Assembly (NCBI GenBank): GCA_964445575.1
Contig: CAYULB010000009.1
Location: 1-52,470 of the forward strand
DNA length: 52,470 nucleotides
Direction of reading: 5' to 3'
Origin: WJMT01 sp964445575
GTDB taxonomy: Bacteria; Acidobacteriota; Aminicenantia; Aminicenantales; Aminicenantaceae
Of the stretch, positions 42,180-50,877 are shown in pieces (within the stretch, counting starts at the first letter, position 1; every line of letters starts with the position of its first letter). The position numbers and the translations under genes are program-made. The notes beneath the pieces were generated by a model. It was not told the DNA's origin and searched no databases. It saw nothing but the letters and a program-made list of their open reading frames with translations.

Positions 42180-44156
42180 CTAATCTCTTATTTTATCAAG
42201 CTTTTCCTTGATAAGGTTGAGTGCTTTTCTGGCTTCTTGCTCCACTTCTTTATCTTTAATAAGACGTCTGGCTAAGTCTGCGGCTTCCTCACAGGCGAAT
42301 TTTGGAAGAACTCCCAGAACCATAGTCTTTTCAGAAGGCCTTAGAGCAAGCTCCAGGGCTTGCTCTAAGGAACGGACTGCTGCTTCAGGCCTGCGGAAGG
42401 GTTCCATTTCGACCATTCTTATGAAAGATCGAAGACAAATGATCTGAAGTTCTTGTTTCTCAGATGTACGGACAAGGTGAAGCAAATCATCTGCAGCAGT
42501 GGGGTTGGGCCAGTTAGCCAGGGCTCTCACCACAGAGCCATGAATCATCTCATGGGATTCTTTGAGTCCCTTTCGAAGAACCGGAAGGGTGCTGTCATCG
42601 CCAATCATTCCTAGGATGAGATAAAGGGAAGACCTTACTCCAGGGTCTTTGGCTTCAGGAAGAGCTCGGGTAACCGCTTCTCCTTTTTTTAGGGGGTCTG
42701 GTATTTTTAAGGCAGTATAAGCAATCGTGCTTATCATTTCTTGCCTGTGCTGATCATTTTCAACTTTCTTAAGAGAGTCAATAAGTTTAGGAAGATCCTC
42801 TGGAGAGGATATCTTTTTTAAGGATTGAATAGCCTGAGACCGCACTTTTGGGTTGGGAAAGCTCAATCGTTCAAAAATAATTTCTTTGGCTGAATAGATC
42901 TGTCTTTCTTCTGCGGCTTTGATGTATTCGATTTGGATCTCCGGGTTTTTTTCAGTGCTGAGTTTTGAAGTGATGGTGCTGTCAATGTCATCCCCTTTAA
43001 GTCCCCAGAGACTGGCTCGGGCCTGCTGCTGATCTTCTCCTTTGGAAGAAGCTGCGTATTGAGCCAGAAAACCTACTGTTGAAGAGTTGCCGATTTGTTG
43101 GAGTGTCTTAAGAGCTGCTGTCCTCACTTTCTGGGATTGGCTCTCTACTGATTTGAGGACTGTCTGCAGGACTTCTTTTTTTGAGTAGAGGGAAAGGACT
43201 GAAATCAATTGGACTTTTTCAGGGTCTGATAGTGAGGGAAGCAAAGCGCACACTTTTGGAATAGTGGAGGAATCAAAATATTCTGGAATCATCTCAAGAT
43301 AAGGAGAAAGGTCCTTTTGGCTGGTTTTTAATTTTTCAATAATGACCTCATCCCCTCTTCCCTCAGCTGAACTTATTTTGCCTCTGGCTGCACTGTGATA
43401 GAAAGAGGAGGGCAGGTCTGAGTTTAAAATCTGGCCATATATGTTTTGAGCTTTTTCTATGCTTTTGTTTGATAAATATTCTTCAGCACATTTTAAAAGT
43501 GATCCAGCCACTTGCATTTTTAATTCACCTGATGTTTTCGAAAGGGCCATGGAAAGCGCTTCCACTGCTTGAGCATTTCTTATATGTCCCAGAGCTGCAG
43601 CTGCTGCTAGGGATACCATTAAATCCTGATTTTCTTCAAGTGTCTTTTTTAAGTGGGGAACTGCTTCTGGGACTCTTCTGTGTCCCAGGGAAGAAACAAT
43701 GCCCGCTTTTATAAGTCCCTTGGTTTTTGGCAGTGACTTGAGCAGTGCCTCATCAGCGGCCTTATCCGGTATTTTTTCAAGAACGTACCGGGCCATATCA
43801 GTGGTTTCCTTTTCCAGCAGCATGCCTTCCAGAACCGGAACAGATTTTTTACTGCCGATGATTCTTAAGTGGCGGCAGACCTCCATTTTTGCAGATTCTG
43901 TGGCATCTGATTTGAGAAAAGAGAGAAGCTGAAGTTCACATTTCAGCTTTTCTTCTTGGTTTGACCTGCGGGATCGAAGGTATTGGTTTAATTTAAGGAT
44001 CAGAGAGTCATTTTTTCCCGGCTCATATGTTTTGAGCTGTTTTAATAGACTCGAGAGGTCATTTTCCTGGGCTGCGGAGAGTGTGTCTGGGAAAGCTTCA
44101 ACCAGCAAGATACTGCAAAGGCTCAGCAGGATTATTATGAATGTTGTTTTCTTCAT
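42180..44156 (-). CDS. Exported HEAT-repeat protein (paralogue 2)
   Basis: A 658-residue protein with a signal peptide (M-K-K, hydrophobic to about residue 20) and continuous HEAT-type helical repeats. Typical pieces are S-V-P-V-L-E-G-M-L, A-A-A-A-L-G-H-I-R-N and R-S-Q-A-I-Q-S-L-K-K-I. No catalytic domain is seen. Like the protein at 21596, it follows a Tat-Gfo gene by about 30 bp and has a similar order of repeats, so the two gene pairs look like duplicated modules. ATG 44156 is preferred to the upstream start at 44204, since AGAGG precedes it and the leader begins there. Confidence 0.85.
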   Translation of the reverse strand: MKKTTFIIILLSLCSILLVEAFPDTLSAAQENDLSSLLKQLKTYEPGKNDSLILKLNQYLRSRRSNQEEKLKCELQLLSFLKSDATESAKMEVCRHLRIIGSKKSVPVLEGMLLEKETTDMARYVLEKIPDKAADEALLKSLPKTKGLIKAGIVSSLGHRRVPEAVPHLKKTLEENQDLMVSLAAAAALGHIRNAQAVEALSMALSKTSGELKMQVAGSLLKCAEEYLSNKSIEKAQNIYGQILNSDLPSSFYHSAARGKISSAEGRGDEVIIEKLKTSQKDLSPYLEMIPEYFDSSTIPKVCALLPSLSDPEKVQLISVLSLYSKKEVLQTVLKSVESQSQKVRTAALKTLQQIGNSSTVGFLAQYAASSKGEDQQQARASLWGLKGDDIDSTITSKLSTEKNPEIQIEYIKAAEERQIYSAKEIIFERLSFPNPKVRSQAIQSLKKISSPEDLPKLIDSLKKVENDQHRQEMISTIAYTALKIPDPLKKGEAVTRALPEAKDPGVRSSLYLILGMIGDDSTLPVLRKGLKESHEMIHGSVVRALANWPNPTAADDLLHLVRTSEKQELQIICLRSFIRMVEMEPFRRPEAAVRSLEQALELALRPSEKTMVLGVLPKFACEEAADLARRLIKDKEVEQEARKALNLIKEKLDKIRD

Positions 44157-44185
44157 TTGACGCCTCTTTGGATTCCCGGCTTCTT

Positions 44186-45511
44186 TTATTCGGGAAGTAT
44201 CCATGGTTTGCGGTACGATCGGCTTAACAGACGCTGGGCTTCAGGGTCATTCTCAATGGTTTCAGTTTCCGGGTCAAAGTGGATTTTACGACCTGTTTCA
44301 ATGGAAATCACTCCCAGGTGGCCCACACTTGCAGATCGGTGAGCTGTTTCAGCGGGGGTTATAGTGGGTTTTCTGGTTTTGACACAGTCCAGAAAGTTTT
44401 GATAGTGGTTGCTGCTCTGGCACAGCTTTGTCTCATCAGGGCCAATAAATTCTCGGATAAGAGATGCGGGCTGGGTTTCGAAACCGCCGCGGTTACACCA
44501 CACCCATCCCTGTTCGCCGATCCATTTAGTCCCGCTGCGGATTTCAGGATAGCCTCCAGCCACAATCATGGGAGTTCCGTCAGGATATTTGAGTTCAAGA
44601 TAATATCGAGTAGGGCTGTTCCAGACCCCAGCTCTTTCATATTCAGCGGTTCCCTGGATTTCCACAGGACCTGTTGAGTCGTATCCCATACCCCAGTGAG
44701 CAATGTCTACATGGTGACCCACCCAATCCATGAGTTGGCCTCCTCCATAATCCATGTTCCATCTCCAGTTTCTGTGCACTCGGGCCGGACAGTAAGGAGC
44801 ATAGGGAGCCGGACCGAGCCAAAAATCATAGTCTAGATGTTTGGGCGGAGGCCCTATTTTTTCTTGGTCTTTTGTCCCGGCAAAGTCATAATGTCCCTGA
44901 GGAAGGCCTACCTCGATTATTTTTACCTTTCCTATGCGTTTGTTTCGGACAAGTTCAGATGCTTTGTGGAAATTGGCCACTGACCTCTGCCAGCTTCCGG
45001 TTTGCCAGATGCGGCCGTAACGTTTGACAGCATTACACAATGCACGGCCTTCTTTCAGGCTATGGGTGAAGGGCTTTTCTCCGTATATGTCAAATCCAGA
45101 CCGGGCACAGTATTCTCCAATGATAGCATGCCAGTGGTCAGGCAGAGACAGGCAAACAGCATCGATGTCATTTCTCATGCAGAGCTCTCTAAAATCATGA
45201 TAGGCAGCGCAGTCGTTATTTTTGTATTTCTCATTGACTGTGTCTCTTGTCTGAAGGAGGTGATTGCTGTCAATATCACAGACAGCCACCCACTTCACTT
45301 CATCTTTGCTTAAAAAACTTTCCATATTAGGCATGCCCATCATTCCAAAGCCTATGCCAGCCATGACTATTTTATCGCTGGGGGGGGTATTTTTCTCCAA
45401 TCCCATCGCAGATGAAGGGACGATATAAGGCGAAGCAGCCAGTCCTGCTGCTGCCAGGGATGCCTTTTTTAGAAATTTCCTGCGGCTGATTTTTTTATCT
45501 TCTTTATCCAT
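44186..45511 (-). CDS. Tat-exported Gfo/Idh/MocA-family oxidoreductase (copy 5)
   Basis: A 441-residue member with a Tat leader (S-R-R-K-F-L-K-K, then an Ala-rich core). The nucleotide-binding loop is G-I-G-F-G-M-M-G, followed by A-V-C-D-I-D. The catalytic-lysine motif is E-K-P-F-T, the histidine region is D-W-V-G-H-H-V-D, and W-L-G-P-A-P-Y-A-P-Y matches copies 1 and 2. It is the first gene of the eleven-gene minus-strand block and lies 29 bp before HEAT paralogue 2. The 137 bp upstream gap shows no convincing promoter. Confidence 0.9.
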   Translation of the reverse strand: MDKEDKKISRRKFLKKASLAAAGLAASPYIVPSSAMGLEKNTPPSDKIVMAGIGFGMMGMPNMESFLSKDEVKWVAVCDIDSNHLLQTRDTVNEKYKNNDCAAYHDFRELCMRNDIDAVCLSLPDHWHAIIGEYCARSGFDIYGEKPFTHSLKEGRALCNAVKRYGRIWQTGSWQRSVANFHKASELVRNKRIGKVKIIEVGLPQGHYDFAGTKDQEKIGPPPKHLDYDFWLGPAPYAPYCPARVHRNWRWNMDYGGGQLMDWVGHHVDIAHWGMGYDSTGPVEIQGTAEYERAGVWNSPTRYYLELKYPDGTPMIVAGGYPEIRSGTKWIGEQGWVWCNRGGFETQPASLIREFIGPDETKLCQSSNHYQNFLDCVKTRKPTITPAETAHRSASVGHLGVISIETGRKIHFDPETETIENDPEAQRLLSRSYRKPWILPE

Positions 45512-45648
45512 ACCCTATTTTCCTTTATTGGATAATAGTCTGAACTCCTTTCCACCTGCCGTCTCTTTTTAAACTACGGATGAAATAAAGAGGGACAGAG
45601 ATGAAAATCTGAAGGGAGGACAACTCAAGCCTGAATTTATTTTATTTC

Positions 45649-46233
45649 TCACTTTTTAGAGTTCTTCTTTTTTATATCCTCTTTTTTCTCTTCTTCCATC
45701 CCTACTGGCTCTGGTTCTTCAAAATTTATCTTTTTAGATACAGTGTGTTCGCCTAACAGAATGTATTGGGATCCTTTTGACTTAGCGAATATTTTTACTT
45801 CCGCGATCTTCCATTCTGGATTGTTTTTGAAATGCTCCACATTGTCACCTTCCACCCCAAAGTTGCTCTTCAAAATAATCTCTTCACTTGTTTCTCCGGG
45901 TTCGAGGGGATCTCCATGGATCCCGGCTAAAAAATTATCCCCCAGATTTTCTTTTTCTCCTCTTAACTTGAAGACTCCATTGAAATAGACATAAGAGAGA
46001 GGTTGTTCACCAATGTTTTTGACCTTGAAACTAATGGCAGGAACCAGAGTCAGTTTAGGGGGCCAGGGTTGGTAGTATTTTTTTTCCCATCTTGTATCAA
46101 TATCGATGAGTTCAATGGAAGCTTTCAATTCCTCTGGAGCAATTTGTTTCGTACAACTGATTCCGGAAGTCATGAAAGTTATTAAAACAAGAGAAAGGGG
46201 TAGGAAATAAATGTAAATGCTTCTTTTGTTCAT
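45649..46233 (-). CDS. Lipoprotein of unknown function with a beta-rich domain
   Basis: A 194-residue exported protein. The leader ends with a lipobox-like G-I-S-C (Cys27). The body reads as a beta-sandwich (I-S-F-K-V-K-N-I-G, V-Y-F-N-G-V-F-K-L-R-G, L-E-P-G-E-T-S-E) like domains in cell-surface proteins that bind other envelope parts. The C-terminal 30 residues are highly charged, mostly Lys and Glu. I do not recognise a named family. GGAGG precedes the start, and it has its own promoter, so it is probably independent of both flanking clusters. Confidence 0.75.
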   Translation of the reverse strand: MNKRSIYIYFLPLSLVLITFMTSGISCTKQIAPEELKASIELIDIDTRWEKKYYQPWPPKLTLVPAISFKVKNIGEQPLSYVYFNGVFKLRGEKENLGDNFLAGIHGDPLEPGETSEEIILKSNFGVEGDNVEHFKNNPEWKIAEVKIFAKSKGSQYILLGEHTVSKKINFEEPEPVGMEEEKKEDIKKKNSKK

Positions 46234-46317
46234 CTTTTAACCTCCGTATTATTAAATATAGATGATGCCCGATTATTTAGCAAACACTAAAATTTGATGT
46301 GTGCATCTCTAAATTCG

Positions 46318-46346
46318 ATTATAAAAAAAGATCCATCTCATGCCAA
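46318..46346 (-). promoter_or_regulatory. Sigma70-type promoter of the lipoprotein gene
   Basis: On the minus strand TTGGCA (46341-46346), a 17-base spacer and a perfect TATAAT (46318-46323) lie about 85 bases before the lipoprotein start at 46233. They sit in the gap after the deacetylase gene. Confidence 0.55.
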
Positions 46347-46364
46347 GATTGCTTAAATTTTTGT

Positions 46365-47513
46365 TCAGCGAACGACTCTGGAAGCAGGCACCAGACTCAC
46401 ATTAAACTCATCGGCCAGGTGTATATTTTCTTTTAAGACCTGAAGAGTCTCTGGAAAGGGATGACAAATACCCACGGCTGTGCCGTTTTTGTGGGCTCTT
46501 TTAAGAAATTTAACAAACTGATCTTTTATGTATTCCGGATCAGTTTTACTGTCAAGAAATATATGTCTGCAAGCAGAAGGAATGTTTAATTTTTGAGCCA
46601 TATCATAAGCAATAGACTGGGATGTAGTCCGGGAGTCAATGAAATAGAGTTGTTTTTCTCTTATGTTTTCAAGAATGATTCCCATGAGCTTTTTATCTTT
46701 TGTCACTTTTGAACCCATATGAGTGTTGACTCCGCTTATAAAAGGGACCTGGCTGAGATTGTTGTTCAAAATGGTTAAGACTTCTTCAGGGTTCATTTCC
46801 ATGTTTATAAGTCCCAATGTGTGTTTATTTTCATAAGCGTTATTCACTGCTTCAAGAGGCAAATGCAGGATGACTTCCAGTCCATTTTGTCTAGCAATTT
46901 CTGCTGTTTCTCGGGCGTGAGGGCTAAAAGGGAGGATGGCAACCGTGATTTCTCTTTTCATGGAACAGATATCTTTTATGCTTTCAAGCGAATATCCCAT
47001 ATCATCAATGATAAGAGCTGCTGTTTTTTTAATCACTGGCGGGCGGGCGAACTCTTTTAACTCTTTTTCAGGTTCAATGGAGAAAAGCAGGGATAGGGGA
47101 ATCTCTTCTCTTTGAGAAACCTCCCAAAGGACGTACTCTATACCCTGTTCTTTTTTTTCTTGTTTTTTCTGGATAGAGGCCTTGACTTTACCAAAGTTTT
47201 TCTCCAGGATTTTTTCAAGAAAACCATATTTTTCTCTATCCAGATTGACCATAATATGACATATTCCATATTTATCTGTATATTTGCTTATGTTTTGTTC
47301 ATGAATATCTGCTTCCCTAACAGCTTGTTCCACTGTATGGATGAGGTTTTCTCCTTTAACCAGTGGTTTCTTCTCATGATAAAAAGCCGGAAAAATGACT
47401 GATTCTTCTCCTTTCTTCCAAGCGATATAATCCAATCCCAAAAAAGAAAACAAAGCCAGTCCTAATAATGTCACGTACACGTATAAAGGAAGAAATTTAT
47501 TGGCGGCTTTCAT
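46365..47513 (-). CDS. Divergent polysaccharide deacetylase family protein (YibQ-like)
   Basis: A 382-residue protein with an N-terminal membrane helix (about 10-30) and a C-terminal divergent polysaccharide deacetylase domain. Motifs: A-L-I-I-D-D-M-G-Y near residues 167-175, L-H-L-P-L-E-A, N-T-H-M-G-S-K and F-I-D-S-R-T-T. The metal-binding Asp and His positions are kept. The family is tied to cell-wall or septal work because it often neighbours envC, as here and in E. coli. ATG 47513 is chosen; it overlaps the S41 stop by one base (TGATG). Confidence 0.9.
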   Translation of the reverse strand: MKAANKFLPLYVYVTLLGLALFSFLGLDYIAWKKGEESVIFPAFYHEKKPLVKGENLIHTVEQAVREADIHEQNISKYTDKYGICHIMVNLDREKYGFLEKILEKNFGKVKASIQKKQEKKEQGIEYVLWEVSQREEIPLSLLFSIEPEKELKEFARPPVIKKTAALIIDDMGYSLESIKDICSMKREITVAILPFSPHARETAEIARQNGLEVILHLPLEAVNNAYENKHTLGLINMEMNPEEVLTILNNNLSQVPFISGVNTHMGSKVTKDKKLMGIILENIREKQLYFIDSRTTSQSIAYDMAQKLNIPSACRHIFLDSKTDPEYIKDQFVKFLKRAHKNGTAVGICHPFPETLQVLKENIHLADEFNVSLVPASRVVR

Positions 47514-48664
47514 CAATTGAGTGGTGTTTCAGAAAGCGACTTCAAGGTGGCTTCAAGGTAAGCTGAGAAGCTCAAATCTGAACTTTTAAGGGTGGTATCC
47601 GGATTGATCCCTTGGTTCCATGATTGAGCTATAGAGAAGGGATGGAAGATGCCTGTGGGCAGAACAATCCCGCTCCCATCTTTTAAGAGAAAAAGTTTTT
47701 CTTCTGACATAAGACCCAGTGTTTTTGTCCCGATTGTTTTTGCATCTCTAAATTTATTTAAAACACTGGCTGCTGCTTCTGAAGCTCCTAGTGTGGATTG
47801 GTTTGTCCATATAAATAAAGGAATTTCAGGAAGCATTGCCTCGTCTAAACAGGACACCTGTTCTTTTTTGTTTTCTTTTGTTTCTATATAACCGATATTC
47901 TTTTTTTGCAGGAAAATGTTGATAAGGCTTGTTGCTTCCTCAAGGGTTCCTTGGTCACAATATCTGAAGTCAATGATCAAAGGTTGTTTGTTATTTAAAA
48001 GTTTGGGGACTACCTTCTTCTTGATTTCTTCGACACAGGGAGGGAAGAGGGCATGGATTTTAAGAATTCCTCCAGTCCCTTCTTGTGATTTAAAAGAGTA
48101 GAAAGATTTGTTAACCATTTCCCTTTTGACTTTTACTTCTTCATCTTTCTCTCTTTTGAGGACTTTGATTAAAACACTGTCCGGTTTATTATTTTTTTGT
48201 GCTAGGTTTGACTCGATCATGCTCATTTCTAAAGTGGACTGCCCTTCAATCGAGCCAATGGTGTCCCCTAATTCAAGTCCGCTTTTTTCAGCTGGCGAAT
48301 TTTCTTTGATGCCTATGATTACAGGAAAAGAATGGGGAGTTTTATAAAGCACCAGCCCGGTTTCATTGGCCGGAGTTCCGTAGAGCTGTTTGTATTTTTC
48401 TGTGTTTTTCTTATTTAGATAGCTGGAACGGATATCTAGAGAATTGACCATTCCTCTATAGGCTCCTTCCATGGTTGTCTCTGTAGAGGGCTCTTCAATG
48501 TATTCGTTTTTGATTAAATTGATGGCTCTAGCCAGCACCACAAAACTGTCATCTGAATCAGGGGAGGTGCGGGAGTTTTTTAAAAAATTTCCTTCTAATA
48601 AAAAAAACAGACTGGCAGCGCCCAGAAGAGTAAAAAGAAAAATCCTTCTTCTTTTAATGCTCAT
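47513..48664 (-). CDS. S41 (CtpA-like) protease homologue lacking its catalytic residues
   Basis: A 383-residue exported or membrane-anchored protein (hydrophobic leader about 8-23) with a PDZ domain (about 100-175) and an S41 core. In active relatives the nucleophile is the middle Ser of S-A-S-A-S-E and the base is a Lys 25 residues later in T-F-G-K-G. Here the aligned stretches read S-T-L-G-A-S-E and T-L-G-L, so the Ser is Gly293 and the Lys is Leu318. The downstream Gln is also lost. It should be a non-catalytic scaffold. It sits between EnvC-like and YibQ-like genes, where an active CtpA is found in many bacteria. Confidence 0.88.
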   Translation of the reverse strand: MSIKRRRIFLFTLLGAASLFFLLEGNFLKNSRTSPDSDDSFVVLARAINLIKNEYIEEPSTETTMEGAYRGMVNSLDIRSSYLNKKNTEKYKQLYGTPANETGLVLYKTPHSFPVIIGIKENSPAEKSGLELGDTIGSIEGQSTLEMSMIESNLAQKNNKPDSVLIKVLKREKDEEVKVKREMVNKSFYSFKSQEGTGGILKIHALFPPCVEEIKKKVVPKLLNNKQPLIIDFRYCDQGTLEEATSLINIFLQKKNIGYIETKENKKEQVSCLDEAMLPEIPLFIWTNQSTLGASEAAASVLNKFRDAKTIGTKTLGLMSEEKLFLLKDGSGIVLPTGIFHPFSIAQSWNQGINPDTTLKSSDLSFSAYLEATLKSLSETPLN

Positions 48665-48700
48665 GTTCTTTAACCTGATTGAAACCTGATTTTATCATCT

Positions 48701-49855
48701 TTATTTCAACCATTGCAAGGGATCAAGGGGTTTTGTCTTGTAGCGAATTTCAAAATAAAGATTTATCCCAGAAATGGAGCTGGTGTCTCCCACTACAGCA
48801 ATAGGCTGTCCTGGATTTACCACATCTCCTTTTTTTACAAAAAAATTTGAAAGGTGGCCATAGAGTGAGTAGTAGGACATTCCGTGGTCTATTATGATCA
48901 AATTTCCGTAACCTTGAAAATAGTCAGAATAAACCACTATCCCGGGATGAATGCATTTCACGATTGAATCTTCTCTCGGAGTTATCTCTATTCCGTTGTT
49001 TTTGATTATGGTGTTAAATTTAGGATGTCTTTTAAGGCCATAGGATGAAGTGACGCTTCCTGATAAGGGCCACGGGATTGCTCCTTTTTGTTCATACAAG
49101 GGGATAAGGTGGAAAGCATGGGAAGTGGGATCTTTTATCAATTTTTCCATAAGGCCCTTAAGCTGTTCTGCTCTTTCCTGAAGTTCGTCCAAAGTTTTTT
49201 GATAGGATTCTTTGCTGGTGTTTATTTTTCTTATAAGCGACCGGTATCTTTTCTCCTGAGCTATGAGCTCTTGATTTTTTTGAGTTGAGTTCAAAACGAG
49301 AGCATTGATTTCATTTTTCTTTTTTTCTGCCTGGGAGAGAGATTGGTTTAATTCTTCCATAGTTTGGAAATACTGTGAGATGATTTGTTCTTGGTGTTTT
49401 GCCAGTAAGGCCAGGTGTTTGCTCTCGGTCAGCAGATTCGCTGCGTTTTTGACTTTGAGCATGAGCTCTAAATAATTGATTTTTCCATGTTTATATAGGG
49501 TCACCAGAATTTTGGCAATGGTCTGTTTTTCTTCTTCCAGTTTTTCTTGGAGAGAAGGGATTTTTTTCTTTAGCGCTTTCAGTTCCTGGTTTGCTTTTTC
49601 GAGTTTTGTTTGGTTGAGCTGTAATTCATTTTGGATGAGTTTTTTTTGAAAGTTGATCTGACTTAACTGAGAGAGGATGGATGACTTTTGCTTTTCGCTT
49701 TCTTGGATTTTTTTCTTTAAGGATTTTATCTGGGCATTGATTTTAGCTAGGCGTTTTTCATACTCTGTTAAATCCTGCGCGCTGGCGGGGCTGTGAGCCA
49801 ATAGAATGCTTACTAGGAAAAGGATAGAAGTGATTACTGTTACTTGTGTTTTCAT
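48701..49855 (-). CDS. envC: EnvC-like murein hydrolase activator with degenerate LytM domain
   Basis: A 384-residue periplasmic protein: signal peptide (1-26), a long coiled coil (about 28-245) and a C-terminal M23/LytM domain (about 258-384). The zinc ligands of active M23 enzymes are replaced: the H-x-G-x-D motif reads N-N-G-I-E (286-290) and H-L-H reads N-L-Y (365-367). Only the Y-G-H-L His334 is kept. This is the pattern of EnvC and NlpD, which activate amidases during division rather than cut peptidoglycan. It is followed by the inactive S41 gene and the YibQ-like gene. Confidence 0.9.
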   Translation of the reverse strand: MKTQVTVITSILFLVSILLAHSPASAQDLTEYEKRLAKINAQIKSLKKKIQESEKQKSSILSQLSQINFQKKLIQNELQLNQTKLEKANQELKALKKKIPSLQEKLEEEKQTIAKILVTLYKHGKINYLELMLKVKNAANLLTESKHLALLAKHQEQIISQYFQTMEELNQSLSQAEKKKNEINALVLNSTQKNQELIAQEKRYRSLIRKINTSKESYQKTLDELQERAEQLKGLMEKLIKDPTSHAFHLIPLYEQKGAIPWPLSGSVTSSYGLKRHPKFNTIIKNNGIEITPREDSIVKCIHPGIVVYSDYFQGYGNLIIIDHGMSYYSLYGHLSNFFVKKGDVVNPGQPIAVVGDTSSISGINLYFEIRYKTKPLDPLQWLK

Positions 49856-49872
49856 TTTCTAGAGTCGCGATT

Positions 49873-50829
49873 TTATTTTCTGGTTACATATATTATAGCA
49901 CCGATGGTTCCAAGGATAAGCATGAATGCGACATCAATGAGAGCAAAGGAAAAGGCTGATTCAGGAGCAATGCCGTAGAATTCAAATATTTGTATGTAAG
50001 CTCCTTCTCTTAGTCCGAGTCCGTTTATGGTGATGGGAATGAGCTGAATCAGCATGACAATGGGGATGAAAACAAGATAATCGATGATTTTAATGTTGAG
50101 ATGAAGGGCTTTTCCGATAAGAAAAAAGTGAAGGATCACATTTGCTTGAAGCAGGAATGCCCACGCAAAGGCTTTAAGCAGAGCGGCTTTTTTGGTTTTA
50201 TAGAAAATGATAGTGCTTCGGAATTCAATTGTTTTTTGAATGATTTTTTTTAAAAATCCTTTGGAGGGGATTTTATTGATTATTTTTTCTATAAAGGGAG
50301 TGAAGAAAAAAAGAATGGCTGAAAGCCCTGAGAAGCCGATCACCAAAGAGACCCAGATGATCGGAACTTTTTGGGCCATGTCCAAGCGGAAAACAGCGGC
50401 GGCAAAGGCAAATAAAAAGAGAACAATGATTCCGGAGAGTCGTTCCACCAGGATGATCGCAGAGGACTTTAAAACAGTCTTTGAATATCGGGAGCCATCC
50501 CATATGCGGACCACATCACCTCCGATACGCGAAGGGAGTATGTTGTTGAAAAAGTTTCCCACCAGATAGGATTTTACTAGAAAAGGAAGAGGTGCACTGT
50601 CTCCTTGTGCGTTCACGAGGATCTGCCATCTTACAGCGCTTATGAGAAGACCCAGCCCATGAAGAGAAAAAGATACTGCCAGCCACCCTATATTGACGGT
50701 TTTCAACACAGCCCATACATCGTTGAGGGATGTTTTGAATATCAAAATAAGTGCCAGTATGGTCAAGCTCACTATGAGTTTTAGTGAAAATGTCAGTGGG
50801 TTTAATTTGCGACGGTGTGTCTCAGCCAA
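49873..50829 (-). CDS. Flippase-like integral membrane protein (LPG synthase TM / UPF0104 family)
   Basis: A 318-residue protein with about eight membrane segments. The family motif regions S-A-V-R-W-Q-I-L-V, F-F-N-N-I-L-P-S-R-I-G-G-D-V-V-R and G-L-R-E-G-A-Y are all present. Members are proposed to move lipid-linked sugars or are related to the membrane half of lysyl-phosphatidylglycerol synthase. The start is TTG, supported by AAGGAGG seven bases upstream. It lies 17 bp before the envC-like gene, so a role with cell-wall or lipid-linked glycan precursors is plausible. Confidence 0.88.
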   Translation of the reverse strand: MAETHRRKLNPLTFSLKLIVSLTILALILIFKTSLNDVWAVLKTVNIGWLAVSFSLHGLGLLISAVRWQILVNAQGDSAPLPFLVKSYLVGNFFNNILPSRIGGDVVRIWDGSRYSKTVLKSSAIILVERLSGIIVLFLFAFAAAVFRLDMAQKVPIIWVSLVIGFSGLSAILFFFTPFIEKIINKIPSKGFLKKIIQKTIEFRSTIIFYKTKKAALLKAFAWAFLLQANVILHFFLIGKALHLNIKIIDYLVFIPIVMLIQLIPITINGLGLREGAYIQIFEFYGIAPESAFSFALIDVAFMLILGTIGAIIYVTRK

Positions 50830-50877
50830 AGTATATCCTCCTTATTGTTCCATCAGAAAACAGGATTCTTCATTACA

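Noticed and set aside
47513..48664. Loss of the S41 dyad caused by a frameshift
   Set aside because: The alignment is gap-free on both sides of each missing residue and the frame is open throughout, so substitution explains it better than a frameshift.
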